Source of the DNA: Notamacropus eugenii
Lineage: Eukaryota; Chordata; Mammalia; Diprotodontia; Macropodidae
Assembly (NCBI RefSeq): GCF_028372415.1
Contig: NC_092875.1
Span: forward strand, 33,126,817 to 33,190,816
DNA length: 64,000 nt
Direction of reading: 5' to 3'
The notes beneath the pieces were generated by a model, which did not search any database, was not told the origin of the DNA, and saw nothing but the letters and a program-made list of their open reading frames with translations. The position numbers and the translations under genes were made by a program. Below, in pieces: positions 11,040 to 22,629 of the stretch. The first letter of the stretch is position 1, and every line of letters starts with the position of its first letter.

Positions 11040-12177
11040 TTCCCTCCTTTCCTGAAAACAGATAGTAGATGTGTGAATAGCCTGGTCTAGAAGGGATTAG
11101 AAGGGTAGGGGTAAGGCTTACAAGATACTCAATAAAACAAAATTCAGGGGGGGTAGAAGATAGGAAAAGAGTGGATCCTCTATACAGCTACTACCAGAAA
11201 GGGCCCTCCTCCTCTTTCTTCAGTCTTTCCTGCTTCAGGGAACAGATGCAAAGTTTCAGGTCGAAAGTCATATATGAACTGGCTTTATGTGCAGAAAGAG
11301 CAGGCATTTATCTACCAAACCCAAGGTGCATGTCTCTCTCCCCCGAACGTTCCCCTTGATGTCTTGTGCAGTGACCGAAATTTTATCATCAGACAATAAT
11401 TCCTGGGTCTTTAGGGTCTATGTCCCCCTAACTATTTCCCTTGCTGCAATGCCCATCCCTCTGAAAAGTTGGTTTACACCTTCATCATTTTCTTTTTTAA
11501 CATCTTAGCTAGGGCTAGCTTATCACTCTTACAGAGCAGTTAACTTTGTAAGGGAGCCAGGTGGACAAAGATTTGAGATGAGAATGGGTGGCTCTGCTTG
11601 GGGTACTGCACTGAGGACCCTGAACAGTTTGAGGGATCATGGGGAGGAGAGGGAAGAAGGCACAACTTTGCCCTTCCCTGGCATCCCCTGCTCCTGAGAA
11701 CCAAACACAGCTGGGGTCCTACCAGCTTAGTAAAATATCTGAGCTCCCACTCTTGACAATGCTAAGGAAGAAACCTGCCCCAACATGTCCCCCTACATGT
11801 GGGGTTTCCTCCCTACACCTCAAATACACATGGATATTAGAGGGGCAGTACTTAGCTCTCTGTCAGGGCCTCAGTTTCCTCTCTGTGAGATAGGGTGGAT
11901 AATGTAACTGGGAGAAGGTATTTCTTGGTTTCCTCCATCTATCGGCAATGTTACCCTGGATAGTGCCCAGCCTGGGTCAGCCAGGGGCAGTAAGGGATGT
12001 CTTGGAGGAGTAAAGGAGGGTGAGTACTACTCCTAGCTCCCTCCATAACCCTTTATAGAGGCTTAATACTATGTATAGCAGTCCTCCTATGCACATGTTT
12101 GCTAAGATACACATGGGTACTCATCCACAGACATGACAGCCAGTAGATGTCTCAAGTTCATCTTATGCCCTCCCTAG
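11040..12177. other. DTX1 intron, mostly unassigned
   Basis: Apart from a short MIR-like scrap near 11860-11895 ('gcctcagtttcctctctgtg') no repeat or gene is recognisable. Confidence 0.5.
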
Positions 12178-12430
12178 GGGGTCAGATAAGTGGCATAGTG
12201 GATAGAGCACCAAGGCTGGAATCAGGAAGACTTGAATTCAAATCTGACCTCAGACACTTGCTAGCTATGTGACCCTGGGCAAGTCACTTCACCCTGTTTA
12301 CTTCAGTTTCTTCATCTGTAAAACAAGCTAGAGAAGGAAATGGCAAACCACTCTGGTATCTTTGCCAAGAAAACCCCAGATGGGGTCATGAAGAATCAGA
12401 AACACCAGAAAAATAACTAAACAACAACAT
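12178..12430 (+). mobile_element. MAR1-type CORE-SINE
   Basis: tRNA-like head 'gataagtggcatagtggata', CORE 'gtgaccctgggcaagtcact', then the BovB/RTE-like 3' part 'gccaagaaaaccccagatgg' and 'gtcatgaagaatcagaaaca', ending in an ACAACAAC tail. This structure is marsupial. Confidence 0.9.
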
Positions 12431-12679
12431 GGGGTCAAAGGTTCTACATGTTTCCTCCCTGCTGTGTAAAATAGGACATCTGTTGATTTGTCCTAACACC
12501 ACCCCCTCCTCTGCCAGTCTACAAGCACAACATTCTTCATCCAGCCAACACTTGGGCCATATTTCCTCTCTCTGTGCTCCCCTTTGTGAATTGGGGGTTC
12601 CCCGTCTTGAGTTCTCTCAGCCTTCATCCTTCTCGGAAGCCGAGGTCTCATCTTTTCAGCCCATCCTCAAAGATCTCTG

Positions 12680-13045
12680 GTTAGAATTGGAAGGGACCAC
12701 AGAGGCTATCTAACCTGGATCTCTTGTTTTTACAGAGGAGGAAACTGAGACCCGGAGGAGTTAAAATGGCTTGCCCAAAAGTAGCAGACAGAGAACAATA
12801 AAGCCAGGATGAAAATCCATGTCCTCAGGATCCACGGGTAACATCTTTGTCACTCCTCTCATGTAGCTGCCTCTACACCACCCCAAATACATTTCTCAAG
12901 CCCTCTTATGTGAATGGAGCTGGATTTGGCACCAGAAGATCTAGGGTCTATTTCTTAGAGAAGCTGTCTGTGTGTGACTTTGGATTGGTCACTTTACTTC
13001 TCTGGCACTCAGTGTTCCCATCTTTAACCTTAGGAGCCTGGATTA
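12680..13045. repeat. MIR-type SINEs, antisense then sense
   Basis: 12680-12870 antisense ('ggaggaaactgagacccgga', 'ggcttgcccaaaagtagcag'); 12915-13045 sense ('ctggatttggcaccagaaga'). Confidence 0.75.
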
Positions 13046-13242
13046 GATCCAAGGGGGCTTAACCTAGGGTCACTGAATTTAAAAGAAAACATTTTGATTG
13101 CCGTACTTCAATCTAATTGTAATTCTCTGTATTTCATCTTATACATTTAACAACATGATTCTCAGATGGGATCCATAGGTTTCCCCAGAGCATGCCAAAG
13201 GCATCCAGTACATATCCAAAAAGGGTCTCAACTATCCCCGCC
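13046..13242 (-). mobile_element. Small hAT-like element, copy 2
   Basis: Antisense to the 4028 element: 'ggcttaacctagggtcactg' at the left, 'tttcatcttatacatttaac' in the middle, and 'gggatccataggtttcccca' towards the right. Terminal repeats are degraded. Confidence 0.55.
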
Positions 13243-13845
13243 CAGCTCCAAATCTTCTATTTTTCATGTCCCCTGGGCTGCAAGGCTCAACCCAGCACAT
13301 GACAACATTCTGGGTGGGAATTCCACTTCTGATCTTTGCTAAGCATTTGGAGTCTAGCACTTTCACCGTCTTCCTCTCTTCCCTGTGGTCCCATCCCCTT
13401 CCACAATCCCAGTTACAGTCCAGGGAACCCCAGACTCAATGTCCTCAGAGGCGAGAGCTCTACAATCCCAGGGATCACTCTTCCTCCTGGGGAGAGTTGC
13501 GGTAAACAAGAACTGCAGGGGCCAAGGGGAAGAGAAGAAAGTCAGAGAACACCTTGGACATCTGCCCAAACCTAGGCCTGCTCTTCACCATGATGTACCC
13601 CACACAGACACACTCTCGCCTGACAGTCCTGGGCAGTCTCAAGGTTGGGGGTGGATGACCATCATCTCTCTTAGGGTGGCCTGATAGCTCTACTCTGACC
13701 CCCACTCAATAAAACAAGCCGGAAACCCAGGGAAACTCAGGAATTTAGCTCCCTGGTTCTGCCCCGCAAAGAATAATGTACAAACTAGAAAAATCTACAA
13801 CCCTCAAATATAAACAGAAGTATTAAGATTGCATTTGTCTGACAA
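13243..13845. other. DTX1 intron, unassigned
   Basis: Several overlapping open frames occur on both strands because stops are rare here; none shows a recognisable protein. No repeat is recognised. Confidence 0.5.
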
Positions 13846-13849
13846 TTTG

Positions 13850-15135
13850 CAAAGGTTTAAGAGTTACAAAGGTAAATCTGAAAGGTAAACCTTTATGGAT
13901 TACAAAGAGCCCTTGTAGGCTAATTATAACCACTCTGTGAAGGAAGGACTACAGGTATTTAGATTCCAATTTTACAGATTGGGAAACAGAGGCCAGAAAT
14001 GACTTGCCCAAGGACACCTGGACAGTAAAGGGGAGAGGCAGGATAGTACAGTGGAAAGATTGTTGACCTTGTCATCAGGGAATGTGAGTTTGAACCGGAA
14101 CCTGTCACTTATTGCCTGTATGACCTTGGGGCAAGTCATTTCTGTTCTCAGTTTCCCAATCTGTAAAACAAAAGAGTTAGACTCAGTGACCTAAATACCC
14201 TTGTAGCTACAGACTGATGATCTGAAAAGTATGATTGGTGGGGCTCACACTCAACCCTACAGCTCAGTTGGCTCTCATGAATTAATAATAGCGTCAGTAA
14301 TGGCCATCATCTGCAAAAGATTTATGAAACATTTACCTGTGTTAGTTCATTTGACCCTACTCCTAAGTCCATTTTTTGTCCCTTTGGCAGATGAGGAAAT
14401 TGAGGCTAAGAGAGGGTTTAAGTGACTTGTCTAGGGTCATTCTGCTGATATGTTAACTATCTGAGGTAGGATTTGAAGTTGGGTCTTCCTGACACCAGGT
14501 CTACCATTCTATCCATGCTGCTTCAATCACACCTATGTGAGTAAGGCCTTGAGGGGTAGAAGAGAATAGGTATTTATTTAACATTACTATGTGCCAGGTA
14601 CTGTGCTGAGAGCTTTACAAAAATCTCATTTGATCCTCACACCCATGCTGGGAGGTAGGTGCTATTGGTACACCCATTTTCCAGCTGAGAAAACTGAGGT
14701 AGAGGTAAAAGTGATTTGCCCAGGGTCACTAAGCTAGTAAGCATATGAGGCTGCATTTGAACTCAGGTCTTCCTGATTCTAAGGTGCAGCACTATATCCA
14801 CCACCCCACCTACCTACCTGCCCCTTAGCCAACCTCAAAGTGGAGGGGCTGAGAGCTGGCAGTGCTGGCTTAAAGGACTCCTCTTTTTTGAGGTCTTGGG
14901 GGCTGGGTTCTGCAGGTCTTCCATTTAATCTAGACCTGTTCCTGACACTGAGCTCTGGGCATAGGGTGTGAGTGGAGGCAGCTTCCCCTCCAGAGGGAAG
15001 TGGGAGGGGACGATAGCATGATGTGATATAACAGAAGGTGCCTAGGATCTCAGTCAGTGGCTCTGGGTTTGAACCTTGGCCCTGCTTCTTACTACCTGTT
15101 GGACCTCAGGCAAGTGACGACCTCTGAGAGGCAAA
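13850..15135. repeat. Dense MIR-type SINE cluster
   Basis: Antisense 13850-14030 ('gattgggaaacagaggccag'); sense 14036-14225 ('agtacagtggaaagattgtt'); antisense 14285-14525 ('atgaggaaattgaggctaag'); antisense 14565-14815 ('aggtatttatttaacattac', 'cccagggtcactaagctagt'); sense 15015-15135 immediately downstream of the DTX1 donor. Confidence 0.8.
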
Positions 15136-15206
15136 AAAGAAGCCAAAAGCCTAGGCTTCAGTTGGAAATGTAGGATCCTGCTCCCGAGCTCCTGGGAGAA
15201 GCTTAC

Positions 15207-15465
15207 CTGTGTCCTGGCGGAACTGGTGCATGGACTGCAGGTCAATAATGTAGGGCACCAGCTGGGCATCCACCTGTCCGAGGACCACACTGCCCCTGGC
15301 ATCCTCCTTGAGCACATTCTCAATGTGATGGCACACCGTGGCAGTGTAGGGACGCCAGCGGCTGTATTCATTCAGCCACTCCCATACTACCACCCTGGCC
15401 AGGTTTTGGGGTGGGAAGCCCAGGCCATTGATGGAGATCAGTGCCCCAGGGCCTGGCCTGGACAT
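15207..15465 (-). CDS. DTX1: DTX1 (Deltex1) first coding exon, first WWE domain
   Basis: Deltex1 is a RING-type E3 ubiquitin ligase that binds the ankyrin repeats of Notch through two N-terminal WWE domains. This exon carries the start codon (ATG at 15465-15463; reads MSRPGPGALISINGLGFPPQ), then VVVWEWLNEYSRWRPYTATV, CHHIENVLKEDARGSVVLGQ and IIDLQSMHQFRQDTG, ending with 1 nt of the Gly codon at donor G|GTAAGC (intron from 15206). It matches human DTX1 residues 1-86 almost residue for residue; the differences lie in the first 20 residues and at Tyr for His in WLNEYSRW. The splice acceptor is probably CTTCAG at 15484-15479, giving 13 nt of 5'UTR in this exon. The next exon (second WWE) is not within 1-15206, consistent with the long intron known at this position. 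Confidence 0.95.
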
Positions 15466-15478
15466 GGTGCAACCACAC

Positions 15479-16947
15479 CTGAAGGTCCCCAGGAGAGGAG
15501 GACAGGAGGGCTGAGAAAGTCCAATTGTGCCCTCGAAAAGGGGAAAGGGTCAGGAAGCAAGAGAAGCCTCCCTGACCACAGCTATGCCACCTTCTGCTGA
15601 GATACCGTTCAGCTGCTGATGTCCATGAGTCAGTGAATGGTCGGTCCGCCCTCCACAGGCCTGGAGTCACAGCAGGAGGCTATAGCCAGCCCCCTCAACC
15701 TGGCCTTACTGCCTCCACCTAGAGGTGGCGGGTCCTGGACTCCTGGGTCCTCTGAGCCTGGAAGGCACTGATCCTCAGTCAAAATCCTGTCGAGGGAGGG
15801 TGGGGTCACGCGCCTGCGATCCTGGCCGGCCCCCTCCTCTTCTTTCTACCTCTCAGGAAGCCCGTGGTCACGTTCGATCGTGGGCTAAGTCTCAACCTCC
15901 CCCTGTCACCAGTCCAGACGGCCCCAGGGCCTGGAAAGCACAAAGTCTGAGTCCCTCCTGGCCCCAGCTCCATCCATTGCCCAAAGAAGCAGCAGCAGCA
16001 GCAGCGGCCCTGTCGCCGCCTCTGTCTGCCGGGGGGAGGCGGATCACCCGGCTGTGGGGCCGCCCCCCCGACGGCCCTGTCCCAGGCCTGGCTCCCAGCT
16101 CATGCTGCAGCGGGGGATGTCCCCGTCCCCCTCCCCAGAGGAGGGGAGGGTCAGGAAGCCTCCTGCTCTGCTGATCTTGGTAAACGAGCCGGAGAACCGA
16201 CCCTCTGCTGGGGGCCACCCCCCGCCGGGCCCCACCCAGTGACCTCCCTAGATAAGACGGCTCTCGAGGTCACAGAGGGCGGTGCCTTGACATCCCCCAC
16301 CTGGCCCAGCCCATTCCCGACACCACAGGGGAGCAGCCCACTTGTGATCGCGACCTGCGGGGGAGACAAGAAAGAGAGAGGGCTCTTTAAGAACGCGTCT
16401 CTCTCGACCCTCTTCCCCAGAGAGATAGCAGGAGAGAACAATGGGGAGCCCCGGGGGAGGGTGCCTGCAGAAGGGGGTGATTAAAGGGGTACTGCCCAAC
16501 AGCTGGTCGGGGAAAGGGGAGCACCTGGAGGGTGGTGCTCCAGGCCCGACAGTGGGGACCGGAGGGTTTCCCGGGGTCCCAGTCCCTTCCCCCACTAAAC
16601 ATCCCTCTTCCCCGCCCCCGCTTCAGCCCAGGGGTCTCTGGACCCCACCAGGCTTGACGGCCTGCCAGTCTGGGGAAGGGCTAAGGGGATGAAAGCAGGG
16701 GGAGAATTCACAGGGGGAATGAGGGAGCCTTGCTGCCTCTGAGGGCTGGTTTGGCGGGGGTCACACCCCACCCTACCTTCTCTTCCCTTCTCCAGTCTGG
16801 GTGGGTTACATCCCCTCCGGCCCTTCCACGGGGTGGCGCGGAAGGGGATGGGCATGGGGATTCACATGGGGGGCAGTCTTCTCTGGGCAGCCCCCTCTCC
16901 CTCTCGGCTCCCTCTTTTTCCGTCCCCAACCGCGGGGATCTCCTTAC
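15479..16947 (-). other. DTX1: Probable DTX1 first intron (5'UTR intron)
   Basis: Bounded by a good acceptor (pyrimidine-rich, CTTCAG at 15484-15479) next to the ATG exon and a candidate donor GGCG|GTAAGGAG (GT at 16947-16946) inside the CpG-rich island. Donor choice is inference; another weaker donor-like AAG|GTAGGG lies near 16777. Confidence 0.4.
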
Positions 16948-17430
16948 CGCCCGATCGTCCCTGATCCAGTCCTCTCTGCTCTGGGCACCGCCGCTCTTCT
17001 CCTCCCTCTCCTTCTCCCTCTCCCCCTTTCCTCCTCCTCCTCGCTCCGGCTCTAGCTCTCCTTTTCTCCTCCTGCACGGATCGCGGAGGCAGTTGGCCCC
17101 CAGGGCTGGAGGCCCTGTCCCGGACTCCTGGACTCCCCGGGGCCCGGGTGTCGGGGAGGGGAGGTGATGATCCTGAGCGAGGGCTCTTCCCTTCGCCAAA
17201 CCCTCACCAAGCTCGCTTCTCCCAGGACGGACAGACGCCCAGATCCTGTGGCTGGGAGGCAACGGCGACTGCTCTGGGCAGGGGAGGGGAGAGGAGGAGG
17301 AAGGGGAGGGGGCCAGCGGAGGAGGAGAAAGGGGAGGAGATATCGCACACCCCCTGTCCTGGCGAACCCCAGCTCCTCAGGCCAGGCCTGGCAATGGGAA
17401 GGACCGTCCCACACAACCCTCCCCCAATCT
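15790..17430. promoter_or_regulatory. CpG-rich island at the DTX1 5' end
   Basis: By eye this is the only long G+C-rich stretch with frequent CpG in the window (for example six CpG in 16921-16960), free of recognisable SINEs or LINEs. It includes a short CAG run (15989-16004) and GGA/TCC-rich tracts at 16980-17060 and 17280-17340. Position directly upstream of the DTX1 ATG exon makes it the likely promoter. Several long open frames here reflect GC richness, not genes. Confidence 0.75.
16948..17300 (-). other. DTX1: Candidate noncoding first exon of DTX1
   Basis: Sequence just upstream (on the minus strand) of the GTAAGGAG donor at 16947. It is GC- and purine-rich on the minus strand and has no TATA box that I can see, as expected for a CpG-island promoter. 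The transcription start cannot be located from sequence; 17300 is a nominal limit. Confidence 0.35.
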
Positions 17431-17459
17431 GTTCTTCAGACAAGGTACACTGAGGTCGA

Positions 17460-18270
17460 CTTGGTGGGGGGGGGGGGGGAGCAACTCCAGCCCCCTCTAG
17501 GTACTTAAGACCTGGTAGGGAATTTAAAGCCCTAGGAGGGCTCCATTACACTTTCCCATCCTCTGCAGCTTACAGGGGTCTGTGAGGAACCTTGTCTCCT
17601 TGTCTCCCTTGTTTTTCTCCAGGGGAACTGAGGGCAGTAGGATGGGCGGTGCCTTCCCACTACCCTTCCCCTTCCAGTGTCTAGCTGCTGGGGAAAGGAA
17701 GCCAGGAGTCCTAGCTCTCAACCAGAGGAGGAATTGAGTCCTAAGGTTTTAGGTGGGGTGGGGGCTGGGATGTATCTGCCTTCTCTATTGTGCAGGACCA
17801 GAGCTGCCAAGGCATTCCCATTCTACAAAGACTTGTCCCTTCCCCTGCTAGTCTGGCTCTGGCTGGGTGCCCCATGAAAGCAAGAGCAGAGGGGAAAATA
17901 ACAGAGCAGCTGGGCAGAAGACAGGACCACCTTGGGCCTTGTGTTTATACTAGGGAGGAGGAGCGATACAACTGACCCGCAAGTCAGGGGGTCAGTGGAC
18001 CTCCCAAAGTGCTCCCCAGAGTATAGCACTGCAAAAGGTCAAGCCCTCCCCTCACCTCACCCCCACAACGGCTCGTAGCCACCATGACTTCAGTGAAAGG
18101 GGGCTCAGGGCTGCTTCTGACATTAATATCAGGAACAAAGAAGGCTGGGGCCACCGTCAGCCCCACCCAGTCTACCAAACCAGTCCTTCCTGGCCCTAAA
18201 AACAGCTTTAGCTCATTGGAATGTGGTGGGGAGTGCTCTTTACTGCCAGTCAGAAGTCCTAAATTCTACT
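17460..18270. other. Upstream flank of DTX1, unassigned
   Basis: A G run (about 17465-17480) then repeat-free sequence. One short frame (from 18084, + strand, ATG in good Kozak context) encodes no recognisable protein. Confidence 0.5.
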
Positions 18271-18274
18271 AGGA

Positions 18275-18480
18275 GCAGCTAGATCTTACAGTGGATAGAG
18301 CACTGCACTCTAATGAAGAAGACTTGGGTTCAGATGTAACTTGAGACACTTACTAGCTGTGTGACCTTGGGCATGTCACATGAATCTCTGCCTCAGTTTC
18401 CTCAACTATAAAATGGGGATAATAACAGCATCCACTTTGAAGAGTTGTTGTAAAGCATATAGGCCAGGGCATGGCACATA
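18275..18480 (+). repeat. MIR/MAR1-like SINE
   Basis: 'gcagctagatcttacagtgg', 'agctgtgtgaccttgggcat', 'ctataaaatggggataataa'. Confidence 0.85.
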
Positions 18481-18489
18481 GTAGGTGAG

Positions 18490-18700
18490 ATATCTATCTA
18501 TATATCTGACCTACTATATGCCAGGCACTCAGCTAAGCGATGTATCTATATATGTGTAGATATATATAGATATAGAAAGATGCAATATACCAGATATCAC
18601 TATAACTATTATATTTATCTATATGTATACATGTACATATGCATATGATGTGTATATATATGCATATAGATATAGATTATGTAACATATAATATAATACA
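18490..18700. repeat. AT-rich (TATA/TATC) low-complexity tract
   Basis: Many irregular tatcta, tatata and gatata units, interrupted near 18505-18535 by a scrap of L2-like tail ('ctatatgccaggcactcagc'). Confidence 0.85.
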
Positions 18701-18889
18701 TACATACTTATTGGCCATACCATCTAAGTGATCTTAAGCAAGTCATTCATTCAATTCAAAATGCGTTTATTTTACCTTTTGCTATTTACACGAAAGACTG
18801 AAATGAATCACAGTCGGAGCTCAAAGAAATGACATTTTTCTGGTGGCAGGAGGGAAGGGGGGAGCGGGGAGGGATACAACTTAGAGAGA

Positions 18890-19400
18890 TAGAGTATTTA
18901 TTCTTTCCCATGTGCTAGGCATGGTGCTATGCCCCAGGGGTACAATACAAGCACACAAGCAATTCCTGCACTCCAGCTGTTTATATCTTAATAAGGGAAC
19001 ATATTAAAAAATTCTTAGGGATGGGGACCAGTGCCACAGAATGATGAGGAGATGGACAGGAAGTGGGGCAAAGGTCTGTTTCCCTGAAAGGTAAGAGCTC
19101 ACCTGTCAGTGCTGGTTGACCCATGAGTGGAGTCCAGGGTTGTGGTGGGAAGGAGATGAGGTTGGTGAGACATTGCCGAGATGATCTTACAAGTCTCTAT
19201 ATATAGAACTAGCAACTGGAGATCAGGAAAGATCCTCTGGCTGAGGTCTGCCCAAGGGGTTTCAGAAGGCAGAGGTGGTGAGAAGGGAGAATATTCCATG
19301 CATGAGGGGATAGTGTGAGCAAAAGATACCAAGGTGGGAATGTCCTGTTGAGGTAGGAGTAAAAAAGCGGGTTTGGCAGGAATACAGAGTTTTGTCAGGG
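18890..19400 (-). repeat. Antisense L2 LINE 3' end
   Basis: 'tatttattctttcccatgtg', 'ggcatggtgctatgcccc', and further on the 'gaatattccatgcatgaggg' block, the complement of the L2 'cctggaatgcnctcc' region. Confidence 0.75.
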
Positions 19401-19514
19401 GCATTCCTGGGCCTTAACTGTCTCACCTCTTAAAATAAGAGGGTGAAAGCTTTCAGTCCTTCCTGAACACACAACCTGTTAAGGCTTTGAGCTGTAGCGT
19501 GGAAGGAATTTTTA

Positions 19515-19650
19515 TTTTTTTAGAGAACATCTGGTCTACCCCCTCATTTTACAGATGAGAGTCCGGCCCTGAGAGGTAAAAAGTCACACTCATTAAGTAG
19601 CAGAACAGAAATTCCAACCAACATCTGCAGTCTAGCTCCAACACTCTTTA
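19515..19650 (-). repeat. Antisense MIR fragment
   Basis: 'ccctcattttacagatgaga' followed by 'cctgagaggtaaaaagtcac'. Confidence 0.75.
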
Positions 19651-19657
19651 GTGTATA

Positions 19658-19972
19658 ATGTGTGTTCATTCTTCGTTGCCGAAGAAGACCACGCCATCAG
19701 AGAGATGATGACATGACTTGCACTTGACTTTGTTTTGAGTGAGGGAGGGCTGTGCAGGTCACCAGCTTCACTTCTCCTCCAGAGCCATCTGAATCCAGTG
19801 ACCAGATATTCATCAGGATGACTGGAGATGACCCAGGATGAGGCAACTGGGGTTAAGTGACTTGCCCAAGGTCACACAGCTAGTGAGTGTCAGGTGTCTG
19901 AGGTGAGATTTGAACTCAGGTTCCTCCTGACTCCTGCACTGATGCTCTATCCGCTGCACTACCTAGCTGCCC
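19658..19972 (-). mobile_element. WSINE1-like SINE
   Basis: Antisense. Contains 'gagggagggctgtgcaggtc', 'cttctcctccagagccatct' and 'gatgactggagatgacccag', then the CORE 'gtgacttgcccaaggtcaca' and an antisense tRNA-like head ('ctctatccgctgcactacct'). I recall this long SINE from Australidelphian marsupials; name not verified. Confidence 0.75.
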
Positions 19973-20035
19973 CAGTGTATAGTGTATAGTGTATAGTGTA
20001 TAGTGTATAGTGTATAGTGTATGGTGTATAGTGTA
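19973..20035 (+). repeat. 7-bp tandem repeat abutting the SINE head
   Basis: About nine units of TGTATAG/AGTGTAT directly after the antisense SINE head; one unit reads tgtatgg and the array decays at 20030. Confidence 0.95.
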
Positions 20036-20049
20036 GTGAATGGTACCAT

Positions 20050-20345
20050 TCAATCCCCTTTGTAGAAGGTAAGTTCACTGAAGGCAGGGGCTAGATTTGA
20101 TCTTTGTATTCCTGGTGGCTAACATTTTTTTTTAACCATACCTGTATTTTCCTTGTTATATGGAACTCCCAAGGAGAAATTTTCCTCTACCCATACTGAC
20201 TTGCTCCTGGTCTGCAGTTTAATAGTCTTAGAGAGTTGGCAAGGACACTGAGAGATGAAGTCCTTTGCTTAGAGCCCCAGGGGTGGGATTTGAACCTCCA
20301 GGCCTTTGACTGCCCTGATGGCTCTCTCTCCCCACTCTTCCATGC
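20050..20345. repeat. L2 tail then MIR fragment
   Basis: 20050-20130 sense L2 tail ('gaaggcaggggctagatttg'); 20220-20345 antisense MIR remnant ('gggtgggatttgaacctcca'). Confidence 0.6.
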
Positions 20346-21160
20346 CTTGTATTCAACAGGCATTTGAGCAATGATCATTGAATTGATCTGATATTTCTTT
20401 TTTGCTGTGATCATCCTTTGGATCTGACTGCTTTTCTATCTGTGAGCCAGGACCTGTTTCCAGGGTATATAGCTTTTCACCCTCAAGCAACTTGCAGTTA
20501 AACTTTCACAAACCCCCTTTCTCCCCATACTGTTCAGATGGATTATCTCCAATGTGCAAAGCCCTGTCCTAGGTACTACAGGGGAAGATGAGTTAAGATG
20601 TGGCGGAAGACAAAGAAGGGATTGAATTATATGATGTCTCAGGGCGTTTTCAGTGTTAAATCCTCTGAAGCAAAGGCCTGGGAACCTGGGAACATAACTG
20701 TGGCTCTGAGGCTTCAGTAGGAATGCATTATCCCAATTTGGCCCTTTGCTCAAACCTAAGGCCTGAAGGACTCCCCCAGGCCTTTAAAATCGCCCTTCCT
20801 CCCTCCCCTGCCTGGTACTTAGCTTATAACCCTGGTCACACTGGCCACTCCCTTGGCAAGGGCCTGGTGACTGAGAAAAACGATCTCAAAATTATAGGGA
20901 CTTTAAGGAGGTTATTTCCCATGTGACTGGGAGAAGGGATAGAGAGCCAATAAATCTGCTTCTGATTTCCCTGAGAAGTCAGTGGAAGTCACCTGGCTCT
21001 GGCAGGAGGCTGGGCCAGTGGGAGATGGGGTGTTGCTGCCTTAGATTGCAGCTCCTGCCTCTGTTACACACCAAGCCCTGGACACCCCAGGGAGGCTGAG
21101 AATCTCAAGTAGCCCAAAGGATCCTGGAATTTAGGGGTACCAGGGACTTTAGCACATAGA
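20346..21160. other. Intergenic, unassigned
   Basis: No gene or clear repeat recognised; short antisense and sense frames here show no family. Confidence 0.5.
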
Positions 21161-21162
21161 AT

Positions 21163-21335
21163 GCCAGAATTGAGAAGAAACTTAGAACATAGAATGTCAG
21201 AGCCTTAGAGGGTCATTAGAGCAAAGAATATCAGAGCTAGGGGAGGGAACTTAGAATAGGGAGTGTCAGAATTGAGAGGGTCCTTAGGACAGGGAATGTC
21301 AGAGCTGAAAAGAGTCTTAAGAGATCATCTCATCT
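21163..21335 (+). repeat. 33-bp SINE-derived minisatellite, locus C
   Basis: Five units of 33-35 bp each beginning (g/a)(t/c)cagarytk... : starts near 21163, 21196, 21230, 21265 and 21298. More diverged than locus A; continues into the antisense MIR-like 'gatcatctcatctagc'. Confidence 0.85.
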
Positions 21336-21409
21336 AGCATAAATTTTGACTACCCAGCCTTGATAGACATGCCTAGAGTCACACAGGTAGTTACAATTTT
21401 GAAACTTAC

Positions 21410-21915
21410 CTATCATGCTGTTTTACAAACGTCTTACATGTATTAACCCACTTGGTTCTCACAAGTACCAAAGGTATAATGTAAAACCCCATTTTAATGT
21501 AAAAGGTATATATATAAAACTCCATTTTACAAAAGGGAACTGATGCTCAGAAGTGAAGTCGCTCACTAAAGAAGGCAGGATTTGAACCCGGGTCTCCCCT
21601 GATTCCAAGTCCAACATTCTTCCCCATTACTCTGGCAAACTGCCTCTCAGTTAATCCCTTTATTTAACTCAGATCCTTCCTGAAAGACCTAGCTCAAGTC
21701 CTGCCTAAAAGGCAGAGGCAGGTTTTGAACTCAAATCTGTCCTGATTCCAAGGCCAGGGTTTTTGTGCTATACTATACCTATTCTGAGGAGTTTTCCTCG
21801 ACATCCCTCCCAAAGGACATGGACTGTCTCACTTTTGGCTTTCTGTCCCCAGTACTTAGCACAGTGCCCACAAATAAATCTCTTATCACCAGATATGCTT
21901 ATTGATGCAACAGGA
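21410..21915. repeat. Antisense MIR then sense L2 tail
   Basis: 21410-21650 antisense MIR ('ggatttgaacccgggtctcc'); 21660-21915 sense L2 3' end ('cccagtacttagcacagtgc'). Confidence 0.7.
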
Positions 21916-22347
21916 GCCCAGAGTGGCCAATATCACTGGGAGCGGGAGTCAGCGTTCACCATGGTCACCATACACCAAAAGTGAGTAAATCTCTCTCCCT
22001 TTAAAATGTGAAAAACTCGTTATTATTGGAAACTTTTTCTTTATTGCTGGTTGAATAGAGTGCCCTCGTGTGTTTCTACATTGTAATATCACTTTAGGTC
22101 TTTCAAAGGATGACACTGAGGGAATTTCATTATCAATACACTCCCATGGCAAGGTTTTCCTTCCTGCTTCTTCTAAGGCTCTTTGGGAAGCTCTGACAGT
22201 CAGAGGCAGGGAGGGGGGCTATGAGGTGACCAACTCTTGATCAAGAGGAGGGAGTGATCTTGAGTAACAAGGCCAGCTCTTTGCTCCTTAGAATTGGAAG
22301 AGTCCCTATAGTCCAATCCTTCATTCTACAAATGCGTTAGAATTGGA

Positions 22348-22615
22348 GAATTAGTTGTTCAGTCATTTCTGTCTTGTCTTACCCTTTGTGACCCTTTGGG
22401 GTTTTCTTTGCAAAGGTACTGGAGTGTTTTGCCATTTCCTTTTCCAGCTCATTTTACAGGTGAGGAAACTGAGGTAAACAGGATGAAGTGACTTGCCCAG
22501 GGTCACACAGCTAGAAAGTATCTGAGGCCAGATTTGAAATCTGGAAGATGAGTCTTCCTGGCTCCAAGCCCAGTGTTCTGTGCACTACGATGCCACCTAG
22601 CTGTCCTAAGTAACT
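22348..22615 (-). mobile_element. MAR1-type CORE-SINE
   Basis: Antisense, near complete: 'gttcagtcatttctgtcttg' (RTE-like tail), 'ttgccatttccttttccagc', 'cagggtcacacagctagaaa', 'actacgatgccacctagctg'. A MIR scrap precedes it at 22280-22345. Confidence 0.9.
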
Positions 22616-22629
22616 CCTGGTGAGGAGAC

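Noticed and set aside
1-15206. DTX1 exon with the second WWE domain
   Set aside because: No minus-strand frame encodes the expected IVWEWENDGG or YDMDICITIQ motifs; presumed left of the window.
15725-17508. Many overlapping frames (up to 184 codons) around the CpG island
   Set aside because: GC-rich sequence has few stops; no similarity to known proteins and none consistent with splice signals.
18084-18272. Sixty-two-codon frame with a good Kozak context
   Set aside because: No recognisable product or splice partners; short enough to be chance.
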